From: Moraxella catarrhalis
GTDB lineage: Bacteria > Pseudomonadota > Gammaproteobacteria > Pseudomonadales > Moraxellaceae
NCBI RefSeq assembly: GCF_001656295.1
Contig: NZ_LXHE01000014.1
Location: forward strand, 1 to 64,000
Direction of reading: 5' to 3'
DNA length: 64,000 nt
Both the position numbers and the translations under genes were made by a program. Shown here piece by piece: positions 24,251-31,624 of this stretch. The notes beneath the pieces were generated by a model, which had not been told where the DNA came from, did no database searches, and saw only the letters and a list, made by a program, of their open reading frames with translations. Positions within the stretch are counted from its first letter, which is position 1. Each line of letters opens with the position of its first letter.

Positions 24251-25484
24251 GCGCATCACACAACTGCAGGCGCAGGGTAAGACAATGCTGTATGCCGGTC
24301 TGGATTTTGTCAGCGTTGCAACTGGGCGCATCAAAGATGAGCTTGAAAGAGCTTATCCACACCCCAGGTGGCAACTGGTTATTAATGGTATCGATGTTAG
24401 CACCGGTGTTAATAGCAGGCTTATCAGTCTGACACTTACAGACAACCGAGGGCTTGAGGCTGATACGCTAGAAGTCTCATTATCAGATCATGATGGTGCT
24501 CTTGAGATACCGCCAAAAGGGGCGGTAATTGAACTATATCTAGGCTGGCATACTACAGGACTTGTCTATAAAGGCATGTATATTGTCAATGAAATTGAGC
24601 ACTCAGGCGCACCAGATGTACTATCTATTACAGCCATGAGTGCAGACCTAAAGACCAGCCTCACCACCAAAAAAGAACGATCTTTTGATCAGAAAACGCT
24701 AGGCGACATCATAAGCCAGATTGCTCATGAGCACAGTCTAGAGATGCGCATAGCAGATGAGCTGTCAGAAAAATTCATCTATCATGTAGATCAAAACGAA
24801 AGCGACATCAATCTACTAACACGGCTTGCTGAAGAATTTGATGCCACTGCCAGCATCAAGGATGATATTTTATTATTCACGCCCATTGGCAAGCACAAGA
24901 CCGTCAGCGGCAAAGATTTACCCCATGTCATCATCAATCGCAAGTTGGGCGATAGGCATCGCTACAGCGAGACGCATGAAGTCATTACAGGAGTGCGCAC
25001 TTATTTTTATGATACCGCCAAAAAAGAAAAAGTCCCTATACTGGCAGGAGATGAGACCGATACCGTCCGAGAGATTCGCTATGTGCATCGTGACCAAGCA
25101 TCGGCTACCGATACCGCCGTATCAGCATATCGCAAGGCACAGCGTGCGATAGCTCACCTATCATACTCTTTGGCGATGGGTGATGCCTTGCTTATCCCTG
25201 AAATGCCTGTACTAGTCTATGGACTTAAGCCCACCATTGACGCTATGGATTGGACGCTAACTAATGTTGTACATAATCTGGACGACAATGGTTACACCAC
25301 CGACATCGAGCTTGAGCGTACGCTCGGTGAGATTAGCGAGATTATGCCGCCCATCCGTATCGGCGAGCCCAAGGATAAGCCGGAAGCCAAGCCTACGGAC
25401 AGCGCCGAGGCATCCGGTCCAAAAGCCAAGTCCGCCAAAGCCCGACAAGTTAGGCAGGTTAAAAAACAGAGCCGCAAAAAGTGA
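24240..25484 (+). CDS. D: Tail hub / late control protein D, P2 gpD family
   Basis: Product of 414 aa (P2 gpD 387 aa), a T4 gp27-like hub of the tail tip. AGGAGG at 24226-24231 favours the ATG at 24240 over those further upstream. Typical parts: LTDNRGLEADTLEVSLSDHD, YHVDQNESDINLLTRLAEEF and LKPTIDAMDWTLTNVVHNLD. The C terminus is a lysine/proline-rich tail. It overlaps U by 11 bases. Confidence 0.93.
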   Translation: MDYERITQLQAQGKTMLYAGLDFVSVATGRIKDELERAYPHPRWQLVINGIDVSTGVNSRLISLTLTDNRGLEADTLEVSLSDHDGALEIPPKGAVIELYLGWHTTGLVYKGMYIVNEIEHSGAPDVLSITAMSADLKTSLTTKKERSFDQKTLGDIISQIAHEHSLEMRIADELSEKFIYHVDQNESDINLLTRLAEEFDATASIKDDILLFTPIGKHKTVSGKDLPHVIINRKLGDRHRYSETHEVITGVRTYFYDTAKKEKVPILAGDETDTVREIRYVHRDQASATDTAVSAYRKAQRAIAHLSYSLAMGDALLIPEMPVLVYGLKPTIDAMDWTLTNVVHNLDDNGYTTDIELERTLGEISEIMPPIRIGEPKDKPEAKPTDSAEASGPKAKSAKARQVRQVKKQSRKK

Positions 25485-25538
25485 AGCACATTTGTAATTC
25501 ACGTGTTAATCTTCGCACAAACAATAAAGGAGGAGACA

Positions 25539-25766
25539 ATGCGCTGGATCTGTCCGCACTGTAAGAAAAATAGCGTACGCATACGCTCAAGTCGTCAAGA
25601 GCACGCGCTGCTAAGACGTATGTGGGTACAATGTACCAACTTGTCATGCAGCTGGTCTGGTACTATGTCGTGCGAGTATGATGGTGAGATGTCGCCATCT
25701 GGTATCCCAGACTCTAACATCAAACTACCTCAGAGGCACAGAGGCCGCAAGGAAGTCCATTTATAA
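25539..25766 (+). CDS. ogr: Ogr/Delta-type zinc-finger activator of late genes
   Basis: Product of 75 aa. Zinc ligands CPHC and CTNLSC give the C-X2-C-X23-C-X4-C pattern; P2 Ogr has the same with X22. AAAGGAGGAG precedes the ATG at 25539. In P2, Ogr binds dyads near -55 of late promoters and contacts RNA polymerase alpha. The palindromes at 4756 and 16902 are the likely targets here. It lies after D, as in P2. Confidence 0.92.
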   Translation: MRWICPHCKKNSVRIRSSRQEHALLRRMWVQCTNLSCSWSGTMSCEYDGEMSPSGIPDSNIKLPQRHRGRKEVHL

Positions 25767-25770
25767 TCAA

Positions 25771-25797
25771 TAAAGCCCGTGTAAATACGGGCTTTAT
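25771..25797 (+). terminator. Terminator after ogr
   Basis: Arms AAAGCCCGT and ACGGGCTTT with a six-base loop and a short T stretch. End of the late operon. Confidence 0.75.
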
Positions 25798-25862
25798 GTT
25801 GCCAACATGTTGCTTTGATGATATGTTATGTTTATTTCACTGAACTTAACATGGATTGAGCA

Positions 25863-26744
25863 ATGTCTAGTTTCTTTAACTTTCTCTTCTTTGGGTGGTG
25901 GATTTTATCGTTTTGGTGGTTAATTGCACCGCGATTTTTTCCGTTTTCCAATCCCAAGAATGCCGCCAGCAGCAATCCTTACGGCAATTTCACCCGACCA
26001 CAGGTACTGCTTTACACCGCATTAGGGTGGATTATTATTTTTGCCATAGCAAGCTTTTTGATGCCTGACGGCGGTATTGTTGAACCATCAGCCATTGATA
26101 TCATTGGAATGCTTGCAGGTGTTGGCGCGGTAATCTGGCTAATTATCCGTAGCGCAAAGATCGGAAAAGCGCGCAAGGCATCGCCTGTCATTGATAGCAC
26201 AACCGATCAGCCGCCAATAATTTTGCAAACTGCAGAAGAGTCTATACCTGAATTCAAAGAGGCGGACGCTGAAGCTCATATGCTTATCGAGCAAGAGGCA
26301 AAAATTAGAGCAGAACAAGATCAGACTTTTGCTAAAGAACAACAGGCGATCAATGATAGGATTGCTGCACTTGAGGCAGAATTACTAAGCACAAGAATGG
26401 ACTTGTCACAGACTCGAGAGCAGCTGGACGACATTAAGCCAAAACCAAAGCCTCAGCCGCCGAAACCTGAGGCCAAAGCCGATCTTGAACTTGGCGAAGA
26501 CAAAGTATGCTTGATGGAATATAGGGATTCAAAAGGTGCGGTATCGACGCGCCCTATCATTCCACGCGCCCTAAAAGCCAATCAATCAGGCAATTGGGTG
26601 GTGAGTGCGGTAGATATCAACGCAAATCGGGTTAAATCTTTTCGAGTTGATCGTATCGAATGTTTAGCTCATAACGGACAAGCTTGGACAGATCAAGATG
26701 ATATTTTAGGTGTGATTCGCACCCTTGAAACCGTCATAGATTAA
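25863..26744 (+). CDS. Membrane-anchored protein with coiled coil and WYL-like C-terminal domain
   Basis: Product of 293 aa with no P2 counterpart. The N terminus holds three hydrophobic helices (about 4-26, 47-67 and 78-95). A charged coiled coil follows (about 120-190), then a proline/lysine linker. The C-terminal 75 residues (CLMEYRDSKGAVSTRPIIP, GNWVVSAVD, RVKSFRVDRIECL) look like the SH3-like barrel of WYL domains and match the end of the protein at 31622-32311. WYL domains sense ligands, often nucleic acid, in defence regulators. The link is by pattern only. Confidence 0.6.
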   Translation: MSSFFNFLFFGWWILSFWWLIAPRFFPFSNPKNAASSNPYGNFTRPQVLLYTALGWIIIFAIASFLMPDGGIVEPSAIDIIGMLAGVGAVIWLIIRSAKIGKARKASPVIDSTTDQPPIILQTAEESIPEFKEADAEAHMLIEQEAKIRAEQDQTFAKEQQAINDRIAALEAELLSTRMDLSQTREQLDDIKPKPKPQPPKPEAKADLELGEDKVCLMEYRDSKGAVSTRPIIPRALKANQSGNWVVSAVDINANRVKSFRVDRIECLAHNGQAWTDQDDILGVIRTLETVID

Positions 26745-26747
26745 CCA

Positions 26748-26775
26748 AAAGCCCATCGCTCTGATGGGCTTTTTT
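26748..26775 (+). terminator. Terminator after the 25863 gene
   Basis: AAAGCCCATC-GCTCT-GATGGGCTTT followed by TTT. Almost identical to the hairpin at 27279-27303. Confidence 0.85.
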
Positions 26776-26786
26776 ATGCTCAAAAC

Positions 26787-26820
26787 TTGACTTATATTAT
26801 ATACTAGTATATAATATAAG
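26787..26820 (+). promoter_or_regulatory. Strong promoter covered by a perfect 30-bp palindrome
   Basis: TTGACT (26787-26792), a 17-base spacer and TATAAT (26810-26815). Bases 26791-26820 are a perfect palindrome with its centre at ACTAGT. A dimeric repressor here would block the promoter completely. The RHH gene at 27073, the second gene of the unit, is the obvious candidate repressor. Confidence 0.75.
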
Positions 26821-26823
26821 TAT

Positions 26824-26850
26824 CAAGGCAAGGGAGTAAGCCTTGCCTTG
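26824..26850 (+). ncRNA. 5' untranslated hairpin of the 26904 peptide mRNA
   Basis: Perfect 10-bp stem CAAGGCAAGG / CCTTGCCTTG with a seven-base loop, starting almost at the predicted transcript start. A second, imperfect hairpin (26853-26886) ends just before the ribosome site. Such structured leaders are usual for type I toxin mRNAs. Confidence 0.5.
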
Positions 26851-26903
26851 TAGGTTACCGCCACCGACCTGTGTAAGTGGTGGCAACTGCAGGAGTAAAA
26901 ACA

Positions 26904-26969
26904 ATGACAACGCTTATTAAGATCATCGTTATCATTGTGTTGGCGCTCATAAGCAATCACGCTTACTAA
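26904..26969 (+). CDS. Hydrophobic 21-aa peptide, Ibs-like toxin candidate
   Basis: The ATG at 26904 has CAGGAG eight bases before it. The peptide has two polar residues, one lysine and an isoleucine/leucine/valine-rich core, and it ends ALISNHAY. Layout and ending recall the Ibs family of type I toxins, which end in LLISFSAY and insert into the inner membrane. A strong minus-strand promoter at 27045-27072 would produce RNA antisense to it. A leader peptide for the RHH gene is the alternative. Confidence 0.5.
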   Translation: MTTLIKIIVIIVLALISNHAY

Positions 26970-27044
26970 GCCAACAGCCCGACAAGTAGTAGCAGCTACT
27001 TTGGGGCTTGAGTTAGGGGCTAACCCTAACCGCTCCTTTTGATT

Positions 27045-27072
27045 ATCATAGCACACTTCGGGAGTTTGTCAA
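27045..27072 (-). promoter_or_regulatory. Minus-strand promoter giving RNA antisense to the 26904 peptide
   Basis: TTGACA (27072-27067), 16-base spacer, TATGAT (27050-27045) on the minus strand. Transcription would start near 27038 and run over the peptide gene. There is no convincing minus-strand gene, so the product is probably an antisense RNA. The -35 abuts the RHH start codon. Confidence 0.55.
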
Positions 27073-27270
27073 ATGTCTGTCAGTCCAGCGCACCAAAAAG
27101 CCACCAACACATACAGAGCCAAAGCCCTAGCCAATATCGCTTTAGTTATCAGCCACACCGAGCCTGAAGTCTTAGAGGCTTTGGAAGCCATCATGGCACA
27201 TCATGACACATCCAAAGCAGGGGCAATTAAAATGGCATTGCTTGAATACGCCAAGACTATCAAATCCTGA
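27073..27270 (+). CDS. Ribbon-helix-helix (RHH) regulator candidate
   Basis: Product of 65 aa, mostly helical, with the spacing of RHH repressors (EVLEALEAIMAHHDTSKAGAIKMALLEYAKTI). GGGAG lies before the ATG. It follows the hydrophobic peptide on the same transcript. It could bind the palindromic promoter at 26787-26820 and so control both. The arrangement resembles autoregulated accessory units such as acr-aca or toxin-antitoxin pairs. Confidence 0.65.
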   Translation: MSVSPAHQKATNTYRAKALANIALVISHTEPEVLEALEAIMAHHDTSKAGAIKMALLEYAKTIKS

Positions 27271-27278
27271 TACTATCC

Positions 27279-27303
27279 AAAGCCCATCGCTCCGATGGGC
27301 TTT
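27279..27303 (+). terminator. Terminator after the RHH gene
   Basis: AAAGCCCATC-GCTCC-GATGGGCTTT. It differs from the hairpin at 26748 only in the last loop base, so the peptide-RHH unit is flanked by near-identical terminators. Confidence 0.8.
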
Positions 27304-27600
27304 ATTTATGCTCTAATTGCCCACCATTTGCCCCACAATCGCTTTTTTGATGAGTTGTGTATCTTTTAACCTGCACTAGCTCAATATCGATCCTGCGCGC
27401 TCTAAACGCCAAATAGCACTACCGCGACAGCGATGCCGCGCAATCGCCTCGCCCGCCTGGGGGCTTTTAATCTGTCTGTTTGATTGCATTTGGTGGGCGT
27501 GCGCGCGCCGTAGGCTATCTTCTGCGATCCTTTTGGTATCTAGGGTGCTGAGCGCATTTTGAGCGATTGTGGGGCATTTGCGCTTCATTGCAGAGGTGCA
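27304..27600. other. Stretch with one doubtful minus-strand frame
   Basis: A 70-codon frame (27588-27376, minus) is open but has no ribosome site and an odd, arginine-rich composition, so I do not call it a gene. A 15-bp inverted repeat, TGCCCCACAATCGCT, occurs near 27320 and (inverted) near 27565. Otherwise nothing recognised. Confidence 0.4.
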
Positions 27601-27635
27601 AAAGCGCCATTTTTGCTTGCTTAGGCAAAAAATGG
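27601..27635 (-). terminator. Probable terminator of the leftward early operon
   Basis: Inverted repeat GCCATTTTTGC / GCAAAAAATGGC around the stop codon of the 27621 gene, followed on the minus strand by four T. Confidence 0.5.
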
Positions 27636-27884
27636 CTGAATTTGCTCAATTTGACCAGCTGGTAGGGCGTAGTCCTTTGGGCTTTTGGTGTAGTGCTGAA
27701 TGAAAGCTGATAAGTCCATTAAAAACGACACATCAAGCGCATCGACATACTGCAGATATACGCGCGTATCGCCCACATTAGCGACCACGACGGCATTGGC
27801 GGCGGCATCTTTGGGCTGCCAGACTTGACCACGGCGTGGCATGATGGGCGTTTTTTGCTTTGGGTGGTGGGTGATGATTTTCAT
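27621..27884 (-). CDS. Unknown small protein, last gene of the leftward early operon
   Basis: Product of 87 aa from the ATG at 27884 (AAGGA seven bases upstream); the open frame extends upstream but overlaps the previous gene. Contains RRGQVWQPKDAAANAVVVAN and VYLQYVDALDVSFLMDLSAF, suggesting a small beta-rich fold. The repeated theme of regulated phage small proteins is present, but I do not recognise a family. Confidence 0.65.
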   Translation of the reverse strand: MKIITHHPKQKTPIMPRRGQVWQPKDAAANAVVVANVGDTRVYLQYVDALDVSFLMDLSAFIQHYTKSPKDYALPAGQIEQIQPFFA

Positions 27885-27894
27885 GATATTTTCC

Positions 27895-28062
27895 TTAAAA
27901 TCTGCTGGGTTTGAATGTTGCCATCGAACAAAACTGCTGTAAAAACTCATGCCATGGCATCTTTTGCTTGATCTGATCAATCACGACGGTGGCGATATCG
28001 TGAGCATCAATGCTGAGTACTTGAGCGATTTGTCCGCTGCTTGGGTCGTGGTAGTAAGTCAT
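27895..28062 (-). CDS. Unknown 55-aa protein coupled to the P-like gene
   Basis: The ATG overlaps the stop of the 28059 gene as ATGA, so it is very likely translated. The sequence starts MTYYHDPSSGQIAQVLSIDA and ends MATFKPSRF. No family recognised. Confidence 0.6.
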   Translation of the reverse strand: MTYYHDPSSGQIAQVLSIDAHDIATVVIDQIKQKMPWHEFLQQFCSMATFKPSRF

Positions 28063-28730
28063 GCGTGATTCGCCTTTTTGCCGACGATGGCCATCAGTTT
28101 ATCCATGATGCCTGACACCGTTTCTGCTGACGCGCTGGGTGTTTTTAGCTCAATTTGAGCATATTTGGGTATGCTAAATACTTGACCGTCATCCGCTTCT
28201 TGGCAAACCTTGGCATAGATCTTATGCCATCTGTCAGATACTTTGGGGTCTGTCAAAAGCGCATAACTACCGATACGCCGAGCTGTCTCATACACCACGC
28301 TATGGCGCCACTTGGTGAGGCTTGGCTCATAGCCCAGCTGATGAGCGGCATCGAGTGCGATATTCAGGGCTTGGGCAGGGTCAGGATATTTTGCCATGCG
28401 TGCCATCTGCAAAAACTCACGCGCGTTATTGGGCGGAAAATCACAGTCAAATGAGGCGTTCTTTGCCAACATAAATTCACGCTTGGTGATAGATTTGGCG
28501 GTCAAATACTGCGCCCACAGTGCGACGGTCTCACTGCCCCAGTCATCGCCACGCATCTTGTTTTTGAACCACGCTTTCCAAGCGATGAACATCTTACCAA
28601 TCTCCGCCATTAGTGCCTCGCTTGGGTTCGCTGATGAGTCCTTGGCTTGCCATGTCTCGTGCAAGTTTTGCGGCATATCCTGCCGTGGTACGCGTGTCAA
28701 AATTTGGCTGATGTGGCTGTTGGTTGTCAT
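28059..28730 (-). CDS. Replication protein P-like helicase loader
   Basis: Product of 223 aa resembling lambda P, which brings the host DnaB helicase to the initiator at the origin. Family-like parts are EIGKMFIAWKAWFKNKMRGD, WAQYLTAKSITKREFMLAKN, and the middle NNAREFLQMA; the C-terminal part has the WRHSVVYETARRIGSYAL segment. It follows the O-like gene, overlapping it by about 140 bases if its first ATG is used, so an internal start is possible. Confidence 0.75.
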   Translation of the reverse strand: MTTNSHISQILTRVPRQDMPQNLHETWQAKDSSANPSEALMAEIGKMFIAWKAWFKNKMRGDDWGSETVALWAQYLTAKSITKREFMLAKNASFDCDFPPNNAREFLQMARMAKYPDPAQALNIALDAAHQLGYEPSLTKWRHSVVYETARRIGSYALLTDPKVSDRWHKIYAKVCQEADDGQVFSIPKYAQIELKTPSASAETVSGIMDKLMAIVGKKANHA

Positions 28731-29628
28731 ATCTGAATCCTTTGTTTATCTGCGTTTGCGGTTGATTTTGATATTTTTTGGCATTTCTAATCCAGCTTGA
28801 AAATGCCCTCTCCCAGTTAACAAATCCGTTACCTCTGGATATGTGCCAATCCAAAAATTTAACAAGCTCATCGTTTGGATCTAATCCCATCTGTCTGCAG
28901 CGTTCGACCTGATCAGCTGTGGCTTTGAATCCCTGTGGCGGTTCATATGTGGTTTTTGATTTGTGGGTTTTTTGGGTTTTGGGTTTCTGCGAAATTTGCG
29001 CAGCTTGGTTTTGAATTTCAGCATCGCTAACAATCTGTTGTATGTATTCTCTTGGTATTCTATTGGTATTCTCTTGTTGTGGGGCATTTTGCACTGATGA
29101 CATCGGGGCATTTTGCACTGATGACATCGGTGCATTTTGCACTGATGGATCGGTGCATTTTGCACTGATGGATGAGTGCATTTTGCCCTGATGACATCGT
29201 GGCATTTTGCACTGATGGATGAGTGCATTTTGCCCTGATGGATCGGGGTAGTTTTCCTGATCTACCTGCTCATTTTGGAGCTTGGTTTTTTCGATTTCGG
29301 TGGATAATTCACCTAATTTTTGGTAATTAATCGTGTAAAAATTGGTTTTATTGCGCAATTTTTTTTGTAGCTGTTCGAACTGCACCAAGCCTTGATTTTT
29401 TAGACTGGCAAAGGCGCGTTTGACGGTATCGATGCTCCAAAACGGAAAGTGCTGCTTCTGCCAATACTCATAGCTGTTATACACCCATTTTCTCCCCCCT
29501 GCGGTCGTAGTCGAGAATGCCAGCAAGTAGTGCAGCTGTTGAAGCACCATAGCTTCATTCAGACCTATTGCGACTGCAAGCGATGGTAGCACCTGCAGGG
29601 GTGGCTCATTAATCAGTAGTGTGCTCAT
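28594..29628 (-). CDS. Replication initiator, lambda O-like, with iterons inside the gene
   Basis: Product of 344 aa. Residues 1-115 are a winged-helix domain (LAVAIGLNEAMVLQQLHYLL, YWQKQHFPFWSIDTVKRAF). The middle (about 130-185) is low-complexity peptide repeats (SVQNAPMSSVQNAP) encoded by DNA iterons. The end (about 225-300, VKFLDWHISRG, FVNWERAFSSWIRNAKKY) is DnaT/DnaD-like. In lambda, the origin likewise lies inside O. It starts in the stop of the 29625 gene. Confidence 0.82.
   Translation of the reverse strand: MSTLLINEPPLQVLPSLAVAIGLNEAMVLQQLHYLLAFSTTTAGGRKWVYNSYEYWQKQHFPFWSIDTVKRAFASLKNQGLVQFEQLQKKLRNKTNFYTINYQKLGELSTEIEKTKLQNEQVDQENYPDPSGQNALIHQCKMPRCHQGKMHSSISAKCTDPSVQNAPMSSVQNAPMSSVQNAPQQENTNRIPREYIQQIVSDAEIQNQAAQISQKPKTQKTHKSKTTYEPPQGFKATADQVERCRQMGLDPNDELVKFLDWHISRGNGFVNWERAFSSWIRNAKKYQNQPQTQINKGFRYDNQQPHQPNFDTRTTAGYAAKLARDMASQGLISEPKRGTNGGDW
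29081..29244 (-). repeat. ori: Seven iterons, candidate replication origin
   Basis: Seven direct repeats of 23-24 bp begin at 29081, 29105, 29129, 29152, 29175, 29199 and 29222. Their core is GCATTTTGC(A/C)CTGATG. They lie inside the initiator gene, as the lambda O-binding sites do. A decayed eighth copy may follow. The initiator would bind here to open the origin. Confidence 0.82.
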
Positions 29629-30047
29629 GATGCCCTCTGTATCGTGTAGGCACGCACCTTTCGCCCTGACTTGGAGATGGCGATGGTGGTGGTAATTGGT
29701 TGTTCTGGATGTAGAAAATTAATATCAGCCATCAGTGACGCAGGTCTACGGATGCCATAGACATTCTTGGCGTCACACTCTGCGATGACCGCACCTTGCT
29801 TGAGTGCGTCATACCAAATGCGCTCAGCTGTGCTGAGGGTATAGCTACCCCTCGCTCTGCCGTCATACTTCCTGCGATAGGACGGCGCAGTGTCGTAGCC
29901 CATGGCAGACGGTGGCTTGACTGTATGCGCAGGTCGAGGCTTTGGGGCGTGTGACTGATAGATGGTGACGCAGTCGGGATGTGCTGCCATCCAGGCGCTC
30001 ACCTCATCAATCTGTGCTTGGGTCTGGCGTGGTCTGCTGAATGTCAT
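29625..30047 (-). CDS. Unknown phage protein upstream of the initiator
   Basis: Product of 140 aa with overlapping ATGA junctions on both sides, so a firm member of the early operon. Contains AYDTAPSYRRKY-like and TLSTAERIWYDALKQGAVIA segments and a basic C terminus (SKSGRKVRAYTIQ). No family recognised. Confidence 0.75.
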   Translation of the reverse strand: MTFSRPRQTQAQIDEVSAWMAAHPDCVTIYQSHAPKPRPAHTVKPPSAMGYDTAPSYRRKYDGRARGSYTLSTAERIWYDALKQGAVIAECDAKNVYGIRRPASLMADINFLHPEQPITTTIAISKSGRKVRAYTIQRAS

Positions 30048-30268
30048 GTCGCCCCCATGCGATAGACTTTGTAACGTGCGCCCTTTGGGCTTGTCTGATA
30101 GGTATCTGTGATGGCATAGCCCATCGCGCGTAGCTCACTGATACGCGCCAAAAACCCTGTGATGTTATACATCTTAACAGCTTCAAGGTGTGTGATGGGT
30201 GCTGATTTTAGGTGCTCAAGCAATATGCCGCACTGACCTTTGGGTATTGGTGTGGGTGTCTGAATCAT
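30044..30268 (-). CDS. Small helix-turn-helix protein (HTH_39-like)
   Basis: Product of 74 aa. GILLEHLKSAPITHLEAVKM, FLARISELRAMGYAI and ARYKVYRM fit the small winged-helix family common in phage early operons. Overlaps the next gene by ATGA. Probably DNA-binding; target unknown. Confidence 0.7.
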   Translation of the reverse strand: MIQTPTPIPKGQCGILLEHLKSAPITHLEAVKMYNITGFLARISELRAMGYAITDTYQTSPKGARYKVYRMGAT

Positions 30269-30293
30269 AAAAAATCCTTAAGATCTATTCGCT

Positions 30294-30518
30294 CTATCCG
30301 TGCTCTTTGTTCCAATCTTTCTGATAGTTCTGATAGTTTTGTAGTGGCGCTAATAAACTCATGGCATCATGAGCTTGACAGTAGCGGCGATGTAAGTCTG
30401 ATTCGATCAGCTGACGCAACCATTCAGACTTCGACAAATTCGACAAATCTGCCAATGCACCAACGACTTCGGCACATTCTTCGGACAAATGGACGGTGAT
30501 TTGATGAGTTTTTTTCAT
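30294..30518 (-). CDS. CopG/RHH-type DNA-binding protein
   Basis: Product of 74 aa. HQITVHLSEECAEVV gives the beta strand and first helix, and LSNLSKSEWLRQLIESDL the turn and second helix, of a ribbon-helix-helix protein. Starts in the stop of the Cro-like gene. Confidence 0.75.
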   Translation of the reverse strand: MKKTHQITVHLSEECAEVVGALADLSNLSKSEWLRQLIESDLHRRYCQAHDAMSLLAPLQNYQNYQKDWNKEHG

Positions 30519-30709
30519 GTTTGTGACCCTAGCGGAGGAACTTTGGCTTGTAATCTGCCTTCGGTCTGTACCTGTAACATGGCTTGTTTTTCGGATGGAA
30601 TACCCTGAGCTCGCCAGTTGCTAATGGTACCTTTGGATACACCAAGCTTACTTGTCAGCTCGCTGTCGTAAATCACTTGGAAGAATTCTTTTAAATCGTC
30701 AACAGTCAT
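30515..30709 (-). CDS. Cro-like (YdaS-type) helix-turn-helix repressor
   Basis: About 64 aa from the ATG at 30709; a TTG at 30721 is also possible. The helix-turn-helix is SELTSKLGVSKGTISNWRAQ. First gene of the leftward early operon, divergent from the CI-like gene with shared operators between them: the classic CI/Cro switch layout. Confidence 0.8.
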   Translation of the reverse strand: MTVDDLKEFFQVIYDSELTSKLGVSKGTISNWRAQGIPSEKQAMLQVQTEGRLQAKVPPLGSQT

Positions 30710-30721
30710 AAGTTTATCCAA

Positions 30722-30804
30722 TTAAACAAATTAGGTTAAAAGGTACAACATATTAAACCATATGTTTAGGCGGAAATCAATCCAATCCATTAAAATTTGT
30801 TTAA
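30722..30804. promoter_or_regulatory. CI/Cro operator region with TTAAAC half-sites
   Basis: Three dyads lie between the divergent genes: TTAAAC...GGTTAA (30722-30739), TTAAAC-CATAT-GTTTAG (30753-30769) and TTAAAA...GTTTAA (30790-30804). The same half-site recurs at 32370-32409, so one repressor probably controls both regions. Confidence 0.7.
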
Positions 30805-30826
30805 TGATTTAAACCAAGGTGTGATT

Positions 30827-31588
30827 ATGAAAGACTTAGACACATTCCAAAGTCGCTTAGTACATGCGATGAAGGCAAAAGGCATTAAGCAGGTCGATCT
30901 TGTTAATGATGTAAAGGCTAGCAAGGGGACGGTGTCGAACTGGGTGAGTGGTAAAACCGAGCCAGATTCGGTGGTGACAATGGAGCGCTTGGCGGAACGA
31001 CTTGGGGTAACATTACAATGGTTGGCAACAGGTAAGGAGGTTGTACCAAGCGTGATGATAACAGATGGCACAGTACCAATCACTGAAACAGTATCAAATG
31101 TTGGTCATTTTATGCCGATCACAACTTGGGATGATGAAACGCAATTTGATGGTGAGGTTGTTGCTGTGCCTTTTTTCAAGGATTTAGCTTTCGCTTGTGG
31201 TAATGGTGCAATTGGTGAAGCAATGCAGAACGAATCACGAAAATTAATGATTAGCCGCCTAACCATTGAACGCATCCGCTCAACACCTGATATGGTGTTT
31301 GCTGCCACAGCATTTGATAACTCTATGAGCCCTGTGATTAATGACGGCGATACAATATGGGTGGATCGTACCAAACAGACCATCAAAAATGACCGCATTT
31401 TTGTCTTTGAGTATGGTGGCTTATTCTTATGTAAATATCTATATAAGGAGCCAAATAATGCCATCCGTATAGTTAGCGCAAACAAAGATGATTACCCAGA
31501 GCGTATTATCAGCTATCAAGATCAGATTGATAATAATTTTGTATTGATTGGCTGGGTGTGGAATATCCAAAGTATGTTGAATTGGTAA
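30827..31588 (+). CDS. CI-like repressor with S24 autoprotease domain
   Basis: Lysogeny repressor of 253 aa. N-terminal helix-turn-helix (KQVDLVNDVKASKGTVSNWV). C-terminal LexA/S24 protease: cleavage site C124-G125 in FACGNG, Ser166 in DNSMSP and Lys203 in FLCKYLY. The ATG at 30827 has AAGGTG upstream; the longer frame would overlap the operators. Cleavage during the SOS response would induce the phage. This differs from P2, whose C repressor lacks the protease and is not SOS-inducible. Confidence 0.9.
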   Translation: MKDLDTFQSRLVHAMKAKGIKQVDLVNDVKASKGTVSNWVSGKTEPDSVVTMERLAERLGVTLQWLATGKEVVPSVMITDGTVPITETVSNVGHFMPITTWDDETQFDGEVVAVPFFKDLAFACGNGAIGEAMQNESRKLMISRLTIERIRSTPDMVFAATAFDNSMSPVINDGDTIWVDRTKQTIKNDRIFVFEYGGLFLCKYLYKEPNNAIRIVSANKDDYPERIISYQDQIDNNFVLIGWVWNIQSMLNW

Positions 31589-31624
31589 AACAAAGGGCTT
31601 GAGTGATTCAAGCCCTTTGTTTTA
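31587..31624. terminator. Bidirectional terminator between CI and the 31622 gene
   Basis: Long arms ACAAAGGGCTTGA / TCAAGCCCTTTGT with A- and T-runs, shared by two convergent genes. Confidence 0.88.

Noticed and set aside
26823-27056. 77-codon minus-strand frame over the peptide gene
   Set aside because: It starts with GTG at the predicted -10 of the antisense promoter, so the start codon would not be in the transcript; composition is cysteine/histidine-rich and unlike a real protein.
27376-27588. 70-codon minus-strand frame
   Set aside because: No ribosome site, no coupling to neighbours and an arginine-rich, low-likelihood sequence.
29081-29244. Iteron block as a CRISPR array
   Set aside because: The 23-24-bp units are directly adjacent with no spacers and lie inside a replication initiator gene.
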